NCBI GenBank assembly: GCA_021613535.1
Contig: CP075497.1
Coordinates: 1,178,001 to 1,242,000 of the forward strand
Length of the DNA stretch: 64,000 nt
From: Adineta vaga
Taxonomy: Eukaryota > Rotifera
Reading direction: 5' to 3'
Numbering within the stretch: the stretch's first letter is position 1; each line of letters starts with the position of its first letter. This document shows positions 22,069-35,247 of this stretch, piece by piece. A program made the translations under genes and the position numbers. Below the pieces are notes generated by a model. It saw only the letters and a list, made by a program, of their open reading frames with translations. It was not told where the DNA came from and ran no database searches.

Positions 22069-23032
22069 AAGTATTCTCTAAATAAAAGACAAGGGTTTTC
22101 GAGGATAGTTGTGATAATTATTTATGATACATACAATGAGTTTTAGTTATAACATGATATGTTAACTCTGAAAAACCGAAAGGATTTTCCTCAAAGCTAA
22201 CGGAAAAATAATTATATAAAGAAAGTATTTGGTTTCTGAACTTCTTCATAATGTAGTTGAAACTGATGAGTGGTGTGGAAAACTTTTTGTATCCAAATGA
22301 GAATTCGATACTTATTTTCTGTATCAAGTTTGTATTTCGATTCAAGAATTTTTGTCTAATTCTGAAGATCACTATTGTAAGAAATTTGCAATCGAATTAT
22401 ATTTAGAGTAAGATGAAGACGACTGCAAATGTCAACTGTGAGAACAGTATCGAATTGATGGCATCATTAACGTTGACAAATCGTTCTGTTCATTTGAGAT
22501 TTCCGTAATCTTCTTTTTATCTACGGAAGTGACTCTGAGGTCAATATCAGTTCGAAATTAAGCGAATTACATCGATTAGCGTTATTTATTGATAATATTT
22601 ATGTGCATTTTTGACTATCCTATTGGGATTCATAGAAGAGTAACGAATGATAGGAAAAATAAAAGTAAAATGCTCGAAAGCGCATTGAAGCGAAAAATCG
22701 CAAAAAAGGAGAAATGACAAAATAAAAAGATACTTACATATATATTAACGATGAAGATTGTTTCAAGCTTCATTAATACGACAGGTAAGAATATGACCAT
22801 TTTCTCTTATCAGTAAGTAATATTTTTGATATTTTTATTCTAAATACAATACAGAAAGTGTAATTTACATAATATTAACTTTCAAAATGTATTGTTAAAA
22901 TCTAAATTATCAGAGATGATTCAATGTTTATAATTTTTATCAACAATATTAAATATATTATTTTTCCTTTTGATTAATCAAAATATTTATATATATATAT
23001 ATATAATATGAAAATGAGACACTGGTATAGAC

Positions 23033-24295
23033 CAGAGACCGGCGGGACAAGGATTTTTCTGTCCCTTCCCGCATCCCGTACTAATAGCTTCTAATTATCT
23101 CGTCCTGTCCCATGTCCCGTCCCGTTCCGCCCCGCCGTTTAAGATCTTGTCCCGTCCCGTCTTGTCCCGCCTCCTACGAAAAATTTTCAATAAGATATTT
23201 TAAATAAACAATCATTAGCTTAATATTCTTTTCTACATATCACTATTTATTTTCAAACTGTATCTTACTATATATTTTTGACAATGAATTTGCTCTATAT
23301 GATTGAAAAATATATATTCATTCGGACCTATGAATAAAATCTGAGAAACTTCTGTTGCTACTACAGAAAATATTGTAACTATCATTCGTGTAGTAAATAT
23401 ATAAAATACAAGCGGTTGATAAATTTATGGGAATAAAAAGATTCAGTTTTTTTTCATACAGACCGTTTTGGAAAGCTCAATGAGCTTTATTGAAATATAT
23501 AAGAAACATCACAATAAAACTTTTATTAGATTGCATACTTACATGTATCTCGGTTAAAATACTTAAACGTATGGCAACAACATTTATTTGCAGTTTTTCG
23601 TGTGATTTTTTTCTTATCACACTAGTTTATTCACATCTATTAGATTCTATTAAATTCTATCTTCAAAGAGTTTTTTCTATTATACAGATGTCTATATATA
23701 GAGAGATAGATACATAGTACTCGCCTTACGCTATCAAATGACGAAAAAACAATCGAATCGCCTGAGATCCGAATTATCCTAACGAGAAAACTTCCAGCAA
23801 ATTTGTAACGATATTCAGAAATAAAAAAAAGGTAAAACAGGGTTTACGAGGGCAATGTGCATAACCTTGATGCAGTGTAGATGTCTTATAACAGTTTCTA
23901 GTATTTTTGTTCACGATCTTTCATATTAATTTAAAAAAAACTACTGTATAAAAAAAGAGTTAAAGCATGTGCAGTATTTTTGATATTAGTAGACTGAAAT
24001 AGTTCAACTTCATCAGATAATCTAAATATATGGCTCAAAACTAAAAAATGAATCAAGACTTTTGATCATCACTATTTGAATAAAAACATACGGTTCTAAA
24101 AAAGGTCATTTTTTCTTTTTGTAGAAAAATAACGAATAAATATTTCTACATTGAAGATAAAAATAATAAATTAGATTATTCTCACAGATATTCTGAGAAA
24201 AAATATTAGTGCGGAACAAAAATAAAAGAAATATTCCTCGTGGGACAATGTCAATATAAATTTTATCCCGTCCCGTCCCGTCCCGCCGGTCTCTG
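23033..24295. mobile_element. Non-autonomous hAT-type element (1263 bp)
   Basis: Perfect 16-bp terminal inverted repeats CAGAGACCGGCGGGAC (23033-23048) and its complement (24280-24295) are flanked by an exact 8-bp duplication GTATAGAC (23025-23032 and 24296-24303). An 8-bp duplication with ends starting CAGAG is the hAT pattern. GC-rich subterminal blocks (CCCGTCCCG, TCCCGTCCCG, GTCCCGCC) sit just inside each end, where hAT transposases bind short repeats. The centre is AT-rich with no open frame over 75 codons, so it needs a transposase supplied from elsewhere. Confidence 0.88.
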
Positions 24296-24531
24296 GTATA
24301 GACAGTAACACACAGTGATTACAAACAAAATCTTTAAAAACACTCAGATTATATTTTCGTTAAATTTTGCCTATTTGGGTATTTATTATTCTTAAAAGAA
24401 TAATCTGACTATACACGGACTCAAAAAAGTGTATTTGTTAATATACAATTCAAAATCTAAGATATTTTTGTTCATTATTTTAGATTTTTATTAAAATATC
24501 ATAGATCGTAAATTTCATATTTACGGAGCCT

Positions 24532-27500
24532 ATGACAATTGAATGTTTATCTTCTGAATTTACTTCTCCTATTAATATAGCGACAACAAAAAAAGCACCC
24601 AACATACAAACAAATAATAATGAAAATGAATTTGATTCAAAGACATCAACTACGTAAACGTTTTTTTTATATATATTTTATTTTTAATTTAATTATATAA
24701 TCATAGTAGATCAAATATTGTATGTTCAATATGGAATTTCTGTGGAAACATTTTTATGTTTGTATTATTCGTTGTTACAGCAGTGATTTGTGCTACATTG
24801 ATAGTTTACTTTACTTCTGCAAAGCCACAAAGTATGTTTCATTCTTATTTAATATATAATTATTAAAACATTGAATATTATTAACTCAATAATTTCTATT
24901 AATAAGAATTGTGTTAGATTAGATAGATATATCATATTTCAAAATGTGATAAATGATTATTTTGTATAATACATTTTCTTATTTTTTAGTTCAACCATGT
25001 AAATTAACATTGAGATCTATTTCAGAACGAGTAATTATAACTGATTCTCATCCAAATTCTGTAACTATTGGTAATATTAATGATGATACTAATTTGGATA
25101 TTATTATCGCTAATTCAGATGCGAATAATTTGGGGATATTTATGGGATATTCTGATGGAACATTTTCAAATCAAATAACATATTCAACTGGTTATAATTC
25201 TATTCCATATAAAGTTGCTTTAGCTGATTTGAATCATGATCAACATATTGATATGGCAGTTGCAAATTTTGGTAGAAATAATATTGGAATTTTTTATGGA
25301 AAAGATAATGGAAGTTTTACATCGCAAACAATAATTTCAACAGGATCGTCTCGTCCACGATGGGTTGCTATTAATGATTTAAATAATGATACACATAATG
25401 ATATTGTTACAGCAAATTATGGTACTAATACTATTGGTATTTTTCTTGGATATGGTAATAAAATATTTTCAAATCAAATGACTTTTTCAACTGGTTATGA
25501 TTCATCACCTTTCTCACTAATTATTTATGATATTAATTATGATAATAAATTTGATATAATTGTTGCTAATTATGATACTAATAATATTGGCTTGTTTTAT
25601 GGATATGGTGATGGAACGTTTTCAAATCAAATTATTTATTCAACTGGAATTAATTCTCATCCATGTTCAATAGATATTGCTGATTTTAATAATGATAAAT
25701 ATTATGATATTGTTGTGGCTAATTCTGGTACAAATACGCTTAGTATTTTTTTTGGAAATAAAAATGAAACTTTTCAATTCGGAATAAATCTTTCAACTGG
25801 AAATAATTCCTCACCATATGCTGTTATTGTTAATGATATCGATCGAGATAATCAATTAGATATTGTTGTTGCTAATCGAGTTGCTAATAATATGGCCGTT
25901 TTTTTCGGATATAATAATGGAACATTTACTGATGAAAGAATTTATATGACAGGTAGAGGTTCTCTACCAAAATCAATCGCTATTGATGATTTTAATAATG
26001 ATAATCAAACGGATATTACTATAGTTAATTCTGGTACAAATAATATTGGTATTTTTCTTGGATTTAGTAAACCTATTTTAATCAAAGAAAAAAGTTATTC
26101 AACAGGCATTAATTCGGGTCCAGTGTCCAGTGCTATTGGTGATTTGAACAATGATGGTCATTTAGATATAGTAATTGCTAACCTTAATGATAATACAATA
26201 GGCATTTTTTTTGGATCGAATGACGGTACATTTTCCGATATACAAAAATTTTCGCTTAGTCCTCATTTTGGACCGTATTGGATTATAATTTACGATTTGA
26301 ATAATAATGGTCGATTAGATATTGCTACTGCTAATGTTTATTCGAGTAGTATTAGTCTCTTTATTGATTATGACAATGGTGATTTTCTCGATAAAACATC
26401 GTTTTATCTTTACGAAAACGAAAACCCGTGCTCAATTGTTGTTGGAGATTTTAATAATGATGATGTGATTGATGTTGCATTTGCTAGTTATTCATTTGAT
26501 GTTATAGGTGTATTGATTGGAAGTGGCACGATCACCTACTTTACATCACTAATACATTCATATGTTGGTGGAAGTAGGCCTATATCAATAGCTGTTGGTC
26601 ATTTTAACGATGACACTTGTTTAGATATCACAAGTGTCAATCAAAACAGTTGGGATGTTAGCGTTTTACTTGGCATGTGTAATGGAAGTTTTGTGTTTCA
26701 ACAGACATATTATACTGGTTATGGTACTTGGCCAACATTTGTAGCTGTTAATGATTTTAATAACGATGGTTTTGATGATATTGTATCCGTGAATCCTAGT
26801 AAAAATTATTTAGGTATTTTATTTGGCTATGGTAATGGAAACTTTTCAATACAAAGTATCGTTCCAACAGATGAAGCAAAGTATGATCCACAACCACAAT
26901 CACTTGCCTTTGGCGATTTTAATAATGATAATCAAGTGGATATTGTTATCTGTAATATAAACAGTAATAGTATAGCTATTGTCTACGGAGATGGTAATGG
27001 TACGTTCTCTGTTCCAATAAGATATTCTATTAATAAGAGTTTTACACCATCATCAGTCAATGTTGGCAATTTCAATAATGACAGTCGACAAGATGTTGCG
27101 GTTATCAATTTTAATCAAAATAACTTAGATATTTTTTTAGGAAGTACATACTTCAGTTTCTCTGATGAAAATATCTATGCAAGTGGTTCACAATCACATC
27201 CATATTCAGTTAGTCTTGCCGATCTTAACAATGATACATTCATTGACATTATACTGGTGAATTATGGTAATGACAATGTTGGTATTCTTTTAGGTCTTGA
27301 AAACAAAACTTTTACAAAAGAAACAACTTATTCAACTGGTTCTTTAACATTTCCAGTGGCAGTTGTTGTTGACGATTTTAATAATGACTCAAAATTGGAT
27401 ATTGCTGTCGCTAATTCTGGTACAGATAATATAGGTATATTTCTTGGTTATAAAAATGGTAGTATATCAAATCAGTCAACGTATTCATCAGGTATTGGAT

Positions 27501-29278
27501 CTAATCCACGATCAATTATTACTGGTGATTTTAATAATGACAATAAGATTGATATCGCTGTTGCAAATTATGGTATTGATAGTGTTCGAATACTTCTTCG
27601 ATATGATACTGGAGCTTTTACAAGTCCAATAAAATATTCAACTGGCACATTTACAAGACCAAGATCAGTCGTTCTTGCCGATTTTAATCATGACAATCAT
27701 TTAGATATTGCTTGTACTAATTATGAAGGTAGTAGTGTAAGTGTTTTTATTAACGATGGAAACGGCACATTTCCTAGTAAAAACACATATTCCGCTTATG
27801 AAAAATCTGGACCCTATGGTATTAATGTGGCCGACTTTAACAATGATAATAATGTGGATATTGCATTTATTGATAATGCTTATGGGCTTTTGTGTGTTTT
27901 TTTGGGTTATGGAAATGGAAGTTTTTCTTCTCAATTGATTTGCACACGTCTTGGTGTATATCCTGAATTTTTTGTTATTAGCAATTTTAATAATGATAGT
28001 TTTATGGATATTGGAGCTGTTAATTATGTGTCAGGTGATCTTAATATTCTAATTGGACTTGGTAATGGTAGTTTTACTGTTAAATATAAATATGCAATTG
28101 GATATTCTCCTCATGGTGTAACCTCTGGTGATTTTAACAATGATAGTAAAACAGACATTGTTATTGCTAATTCGGACTTAAATGGTATAGTTATTTTCTA
28201 TGGATATGGTGATGGTAGCTTTGGAAACGTACAAAACTATTCAACTGGTGATGGTTCTACTCCATTTACAGTTGGTGTCGGAGATTTTAATAATGACAAT
28301 CAGTTAGATATCATCGCTTCAAATCGAGGTAGTAACACTCTTGGTATTTTATATGGCTATGGTAATGGCAGTTTCAATAATGTACAAACATTTTCGACTA
28401 GTTCTCAACCAGATGCACTTGCATTTGGTGATTTTAATAATGATCAAAAACTCGATATAGTTGTAACAAATCTTGGAGCTCATAATATTGGTGTTCATTT
28501 AGGATTAACTGAAGGAATTTTTTTCGATCAAGTAATCTATCCGACTGGTGATAATTCTGTTCCTGCATCTGTTGCTGCCGGTGATCTTAATCATGACGGT
28601 CGACTTGATATTGTTGTTGTAGATGTCACACTGAATGAAATTCTCGTATTCTTTGGATATGTTGATGAAGGTTTTTTATCTGCACCTGCTTATTCAACAG
28701 GTACTTCATCTAAACCAATATCTGTCACTACAGGACATTTCAATAACGATACTCAATTAGATGTTGCAGTAGCCAACAGTGGTACAAATAATGTTATGAT
28801 ACTTTTTGGCTCGGGTATTGGTACATTCTCAAGACAAACAACTTATTCAACAGGTGATGGTTCTCATCCAAATTCGTTAGTTGTTGCTGATTTAAATAGT
28901 GATAGTTATCTTGATATGGTTGTCGTTAATTCTGGTACAAACAATGTAGGTATCTTTCTTGGACGTACAGATGGTACATTTTTTAATCAAACGACATATT
29001 TTATTGATGCTGGATCTCAACCACATTCAGTTGTTGTCAATGATTTTGATAATGATACAAGACTAGATATTGCAGTTACATGTTATGGAAATAATAAAGT
29101 TAGTCTTTTTTTTGGCAATGGTAATGGAAGTTTTTCAAATCGAATGGACTTTCCATCTGGTTTTAATTCTCGTCCATTTGCACTCGTTTCTCAAGATATT
29201 AATCAAGATAATGTAGCTGATGTGATTATTGTTAATAATGAATATGGCAATGTCGATGTTATTTCAAAAACATGTTAA
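24532..29278 (+). CDS. Type II membrane protein with about 29 FG-GAP/VCBS-type repeats
   Basis: Three exons, 24532-24653, 24707-24831 and 24990-29278, join in frame across GT-AG introns of 53 and 158 bp to give 1511 residues. The large exon alone seems to start at an ATG at 24953, but that lies in the intron; splicing supplies a polar head of about 40 residues and a hydrophobic helix (IFMFVLFVVTAVICATLIVY), so the protein is anchored with its repeats outside. The rest is about 29 repeats of roughly 48 residues with the pattern DFNNDxxxDIVVAN, then GIFLGYGNGTF and a YSTG segment. The DxNxDxxxD loops should bind calcium, as in FG-GAP/VCBS beta-propellers of integrin alpha chains and bacterial adhesins. 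The role is probably adhesion or binding at the surface. Repeats resemble bacterial VCBS proteins as much as integrins. Confidence 0.88.
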
Positions 29279-31408
29279 CAATATTGTATCGGGACGATTC
29301 TTTATAATATATATTAATTTATTTCTATTGTTAGTTAGTTTAAATCTAATGTTTTAGTTGAAATCCTTACAATGATATCAATTTCATCCAAATATAGTTT
29401 AACTAAGTGAATTTCAACGAAAGCAATCGATATTGACATATCTGTAGAAAGTTTAGGAACATCGTACTTCCTAGTTTCTTAAATGATGACTGTATCAATT
29501 TTTGTATTCTAACAAGAAATATTTATGAAAATCATAACCATATACACTCTAAAAAAAGGGTTTTTATGAAACCAAAAATGGATCTTCCCCTTGGCACAAA
29601 ATCGGAATCATTTATTGGTTCTGTACAAAAAAGGTTTTGTATGAAACCCTTTTCCAAAAAGGGAACAAGAAGGTTCCGTACTGAAGGTTCAGTACCAAAC
29701 GGTTGGAAGCAGAACCCCGAAGACTTTAAACTAAACCTTTGCCATCATAGCATTCTTATCTAGCGACACACCCGGCTCCACGGTAAAGGTTTCCAACGGA
29801 ATCTTTTCGATGACCTCAGCAATCTACAACCGAGAAAAAAATTTCCTTATCAATTTAGAGATAAACTTACTTTTCTCAATACTTGACGGTGTGGGTGTTG
29901 ACCATTGCACTAAATCCATTGGGATAGATTCTAAACAGTCAAGAAGATAGGATGTAGTTTATAACATATCATCACTTACGTCTTTGCCTGGCGGACTACT
30001 GAAAAGCGGACGTTCGCCAGTATGAATAGACATGAGTGACGGACTAGTAAAAATATAAGAAATGAAGAGTAAATGAAAAATGCATCGGCATACATAGGGT
30101 CTCACCTACCGGTCTATTTAAAGCTATGCTAAACCAGTTGCAAGCATATAGAAACCATCATAGTTTAGCGTAAATTTTCTCAAACCTTTGGGCAATGTAC
30201 AAAGCCAGCGACAGTTTGGCAAAAACATTACCAAGCCTTACGATGATTTACAAAAATCCTACTAGTTTTGTATAGTGCGTACGAAACTTCAGAACTGTGT
30301 ACTGAACTACCACGGTTTTTGCCGATATTCTGCGATACCTCAAGTATGTGTACGGGGCTATCAGTGGTTTTCCGGACAAACTACAAAACCTTACGATGAT
30401 TTACGGAGCTATGCCTAGTTCTGTATGGTACGAACGGTACCTTAGGGTGGTGTAAGGAACTATCCCAGGTTCAGTATAAATTCGACGGAACCTTTAGAGC
30501 GCGTGCTGAACCTTCAGCAGTTCCGTTCGAATCATGCGTAACCATCAGTAGTTTGGTTCGACACATAAAGAACCATTTTTTTAGAGTGCGGATAGATAAA
30601 CTTTTTGCATTTTAAGCCGATGATTTTAACGCTGTATAATCCTTTCTTTCAGAAAAGAGAATATATACCTTTAAAAGAATATCTGACGGCAATTGAGATC
30701 GTTCTGAAGAAAGCTTTTAAATCAAAAAATTAGTCTAGTAAAACACTTTGCTACAGTCAAAATTCATTTTAAAGCAAGTTTTCAAGAAAAAAATGGTCTA
30801 CTTATTTTTCTTTATAGAAACTAGTTCATTTGATGGTGATTCCGTCACATAATTTGTAACCTCATAAGACATTTCGAAAAGCTTCTAATCATAGTAATAT
30901 ATAGCGTGGAAAAGTGTATTTGGAGTACCAATTTTATCAAAAAGAGACAACTCAGATTTCACGAAAAATGAATTAATGATACATTTCGCGAAGGAATCAC
31001 CATCATCAATGTACCAGGTTTACAAACATAGATAATTTCGAGAAGAAACAACGAATCATAGGTATGTTTTCATAATCACATACTCTGTTGAGATTAATAC
31101 TAGTTCATATAAAAAGTTTCGGACAAGAAATGTTCGCTTATAGAAAATATTTCAAAATTAGTATAGGTTACAATTCGGACCATTTTTCGATATTGAGACT
31201 CGTCCTATTTGCATGATTGACTTTCACATAAAATATACAACCACGAAGGTAAGAAATGTACTTCTAGTGATTTCAACCTTGCCCTACACGATGGTGATGT
31301 TAGTTTCAGTCAATAGCGTTGGTCAATTTCGCCCACTGAGGTACGCAGTTACGTGGACAGGCCGTAAAAGAATTATTTGCATCATCTATTGAACAAATGA
31401 AAAAGAGA
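29279..31408. other. Intergenic containing a 1-kb inverted-repeat element
   Basis: Apart from the element at 29545-30588 this is AT-rich sequence without convincing genes. The last part, about 31340-31408, has an open stretch (LRGQAVKELFASSIEQMKK) that runs to the Mutator-like insertion and may be the end of a host exon, but no gene model could be built. Confidence 0.45.
29545..30588. mobile_element. 1044-bp inverted-repeat element (MITE-like)
   Basis: The left end CACTCTAAAAAAAGGGTTTT and the right end, reverse-complemented CACTCTAAAAAAATGGTTCT, form terminal inverted repeats of about 25 bases. The interior repeats short motifs such as GGTTCAGTACC, GGTTCCGT and TACGATGATTTACA. A 65-codon open frame at the left end is part of this repeat structure, not a gene. 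No clear target duplication was seen, so the superfamily is unassigned. Confidence 0.6.
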
Positions 31409-31570
31409 GAAAATAGGGGTTACATGAATTTCGGTCCAGGAATTTTTCGTCCCAGACTTTCGGCCCAGTCCGAAATTCCGGTGACATTTGGGTCCAGAGA
31501 CGAAAAATTAACGAAATTTCGGTCCAATTCTTAATTAAATTAGATTTAATTAATTATCAATTAGTGACTT

Positions 31571-32165
31571 CATAGTGCCGAGCAGTATGAATATCAAGAG
31601 AATCATCTTGCTAAGCAGTATGACATAGTGCCGAGCAGTATGAATATCAAGAGAATCATCTTGCTAAGCAGTATGACATAGTGCCGAGCAGTATGAATAT
31701 CAAGAGAATCATCTTGCTAAGCAGTATGACATAGTGCCGAGCAGTATGAATATCAAGAGAATCATCTTGCTAAGCAGTAGTGCCGAGCAGTATGAATATC
31801 AAGAGAATCATCTTGCTAATAAGTATGACATAGTGCCGAGCAGTATGAATATCAAGAGAATCATCTTGCTAAGCAGTATGACATAGTGCCGAGCAGTATG
31901 AATATCAAGAGAATCATCTTGCTAAGCAGTATGACATAGTGCCGAGCAGTATGAATATCAAGAGAATCATCTTGCTAAGCAGTATGACATAGTGCCGAGC
32001 AGTATGAATATCAAGAGAATCATCTTGCTAAGCAGTATGACATAGTGCCGAGCAGTATGAATATCAAGAGAATCATCTTGCTAAGCAGTATGACATAGTG
32101 CCGAGCAGTATGAATATCAAGAGAATCATCTTGCTAAGCAGTATGACATAGTGCCGAGCAGTATG
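31571..32165 (+). repeat. Left 53-bp tandem array of the MULE
   Basis: About 11 copies of a 53-bp unit that begins CATAGTGCCGAGCAGTATGA and includes AATCATCTTGCTAAGCAG. One copy near 31776 lacks several bases and the next has CTAATAAGTATG instead of CTAAGCAGTATG; the rest look identical. There are no unique spacers. Confidence 0.95.
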
Positions 32166-33336
32166 ATACAAAGTTCTTCAAGAATTGGTAGTTTTAGTGG
32201 TAAAATTATTATTAGAAATGCTTGATTAATTTTAGAATTCTTTCGCATTTATACTGGGAAAATAGATGAAAAAAATGATACAAAGCTCAATAAAACGAAT
32301 ACATTTTTATCATACAAAAGTATTGTTCGTTGCATGTATTGTTTTCCTGAATAATATATGCACATATGGTTTAATTGTTTGATAGAGAAACTGCTTTGTA
32401 GAATTAAGTAAATATATGTCAATTTTAGCATAGATGATTATCTATATCTTTCTACGATATTTTTGAAATCTAGTAAATGAAAAGGAAGATATTTTGGATG
32501 ATTAATACACATCCAAGTTTTTATTGGAATCAACGATCAATAGATACATTAAATACTTCCTCAAAGCTTGAAGTGCTTTCAGAATGACAATCTGCAAACA
32601 TCTATACATATATAAATTGTACAATTTGTTTATCTAGGTGTTTCATGTATACATTGTACCTTCAGATTGTTGTCAAATGATTTACTATTTATGTTAATTT
32701 CCTTTGAGAGTTGTTTTATTTTATGTATTCATTTTTGAAATCATATCTATTTTAACATTCATGTGATTTGTATCAAATCTGATTCTTTCCTTTGTAATTG
32801 TTCTATACAATTTTCGACTAACAATATTAGATTCCCTTTGCACATAGTTATGAACAAGATGAATATTAAATCTTTCTGACTGTTTTGTTCGTTCGATCTA
32901 TAGGTCATTTCGTCCGTTTTATGCGTTCGATCTATGGGTCATTTCGTCCGTTTTATGCGTTCGATCTATGGGTCATTTCGTCTGTTTTCTTAGAAGATGA
33001 ATCAAATCTTTTATATTCTATGCAACATGTATTCGAGTAATGCCTGGATTCAATTATATTCATCAAATACTTTCTTTCTTTGGTGATATTGATCGATCTA
33101 TTCACAATTATTTCTTTGTTACCCACTATGTTTATATTTCTTTTTTTCCTTCATATCGCTCATGACTTTTAACAAATGCTTATCTAAGTATTAACTTTGA
33201 TTTTTTCAAAAAAAATTAAAACCATCATCTCGTGAACCTCAATTTATATTTATTGTTATATGCTCAACTATCAGTAAGAAAGTGTAGTATATTTAAGTGT
33301 TTTACTGATTTTTTAATTTGATTGTTAGGTACTACT
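32166..33336. other. MULE internal leader region with a 34-bp tandem repeat
   Basis: About 1.2 kb between the left array and the transposase start. At 32890-32991 three copies of a 34-bp unit occur (CGTTCGATCTATGGGTCATT then TCGTCCGTTTTATG). The remainder is AT-rich; a TTGTTAG 3' splice site just before the first ATG (33337) hints at a 5' non-coding exon here. Confidence 0.5.
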
Positions 33337-35247
33337 ATGAATCAAACATTTTCTTCCTACACATCCAGATTATCAAGAACATCTTCATTTTTGACACCAA
33401 CTAACAATGACGATCAAATATTAGATCTAATACAAGTGTCTCATGAAAACGATCAATCTACCGATAGCATTTTAGATTCTGAATCTGAAGTGGATTGGTT
33501 GGATAATAGTGAATACTATGAAGTTGTAGATAAAAATAACATCAATTTTGGAACAACAAATAGAAATGGTCGAGAAATGTATATGTGTGGATATTCATAT
33601 CAAGTGAAAACAGCAAATGTAGTAACAACGCGTTGGAGGTGTATAGTTCGGAAACCATCTTGTGCAGCTACTATTTGTACAAATAATATTGATGACAGCT
33701 TTTCTGATTGGAATGGTGTCCATCATCATCATCCACCAGATGCAAATCGTGAATTGATCAAAGCTATTATGACAAAAATCAAAGCAAGAGTTGCAGTCGA
33801 ACCATATCCAGTTCTTATTATAGCAGAAGAAAGAAATTCGTAAAGCAAAACTGACTACAACACAATTAGCAGTTATGCCACTTCCTTGTCAATTAGGTAT
33901 GTTCCATCCATATCTATTATCAATGCTTTATAATTATTTTTATAATCTTCCAGAGTCCGCATTACAAAAACATAGACGGAAAAATATTCCAGCACTTCCG
34001 ACTTCATTATGTTTTGAAATTCCATCGCTTTATAAACATACGTGGTCAGGTGATCGATTTATTTTAGCTGATGTACAGAAGAAACGGTTGGTGGACGTCT
34101 TATTATGTTTAGCTCTCCTCAACAAATAGAAATATTGTTGAACAGTTCCATATGGTTTTGTGACGGCACGTTCAAAACTTGTCCGAATTTGTTTGGACAA
34201 GTTTATATCATTCAATGTTTGGTTGGTAATCAAGGTACGTTTAAAATCGATTTCTATTTGTTGTTATCATAAGAAAGAGGTTCTCTCTTACTCTGTTCAG
34301 CGTTACCAGTATTATATGCTTTGACAGCTAATCGTAAAAGGAAAATGTATGAAGAAATGATTGGAATTATTATTAATTTAGCAGCTAGTCGAGGGAGAAC
34401 TCTTGCAGTTGATACCGTGGTGTCTGATTATGAAGATGCTTGGTTACGTGCAGTAGCAAATACAGTAAGTATTGTCGTTAATACAATGTTGAACGATTAA
34501 TTTAAATTTATCTAAAACGTATGTTTTCTTTTTATTCGTGTAGTTGCCTAATGTACACGACTCGGATGTTGGTTCCATTATACCCAAAGCTGTTATCGAA
34601 ATATCAAAAACTTAGGATTATCTGGTTTATATGATAATGAACCAGATGTGAAATTAGCCTTAAGAAAATTTCTTGCTTTGGCTTTACTTCCACATGAACA
34701 GATCAAAAGATGTTTGAAACAATTGTGTAATCATATTGATCCGCGTTTACAGTCCTTTGTTGATTATTTCAAAAAACAATGGATGTCTGCCATGGGACCA
34801 GACTTATGGTGCGTGGGTGAATCGGAAATTAGAACAAACAACAGTTCGGAAGGTAAATGCAAAATCTTTAAAAAGATTGAACGTTTATGTTAACCTGTGC
34901 TTTAATTTTCAGCATACAATCGTCGGTTTAAAAGTAGGATGGTCAGTATCCATCCTAACATTTGGAGGTTTATTCATACATTGAAGAATGAAGAACAAAA
35001 CATGATTCATCGAAATATACACCTTTTGATTGGAAATACATTTGATTTTGCATCGTCGATGCGCAAGCGTTCCAGAAAAGCATTGAAAAAAACTCAACAA
35101 ATCAAAAACTTACATCGATTATTTTTCGCAAAAAAGAAAACTTTGGATGAATTAATACATGGTTTATCATTTTTAGTCGGCGAACCGATTTCAAAGAAGA
35201 AAATTAAAAAGAAAAAATTTCAATTAATTGAAACGAACCTTTCTTGA
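33337..35247 (+). pseudogene. MULE transposase with FLYWCH zinc finger, five exons, frameshifted
   Basis: Exons are about 33337-33896, 33954-34234, 34301-34464, 34544-34852 and 34913-35247, with GT-AG introns of 57-79 bp. The amino-terminal part has a FLYWCH-type finger (WRCIVRKPSC, then HHHHPP). Then come the Mutator transposase core: DGTFKTCPNLF with the first catalytic Asp, SDYEDAW with the second, the CWFHYTQ Cys/His element, and RTNNSSE with the Glu region, followed by a basic tail. Homologous reading changes frame three times without splice sites: near 33830, near 34090 and at 34550-34572. The copy is therefore probably inactive, or carries assembly errors; all three breaks are single-base in kind. 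All core motifs remain legible. Confidence 0.8.

Larger units (their letters stand above)
21544..23024. other. Intergenic with small repeats
   Basis: Contains GT-rich hairpin copy 5 and the 157-bp fold-back element (separate entries), an AG-rich run at 21837-21856, and AT-rich sequence with (TA)n near 22987-23005. An 84-codon open frame at 22118-22372 on the minus strand has no recognisable feature and is not called. Confidence 0.5.

Noticed and set aside
24953-24989. ATG at 24953 as start of the FG-GAP protein
   Set aside because: It lies in an intron; upstream exons join in phase and add a membrane helix.
29541-30592. TA or longer target duplication for the 1044-bp element
   Set aside because: The flanks (CCATATA left, CGGATAG right) do not give a convincing direct repeat.
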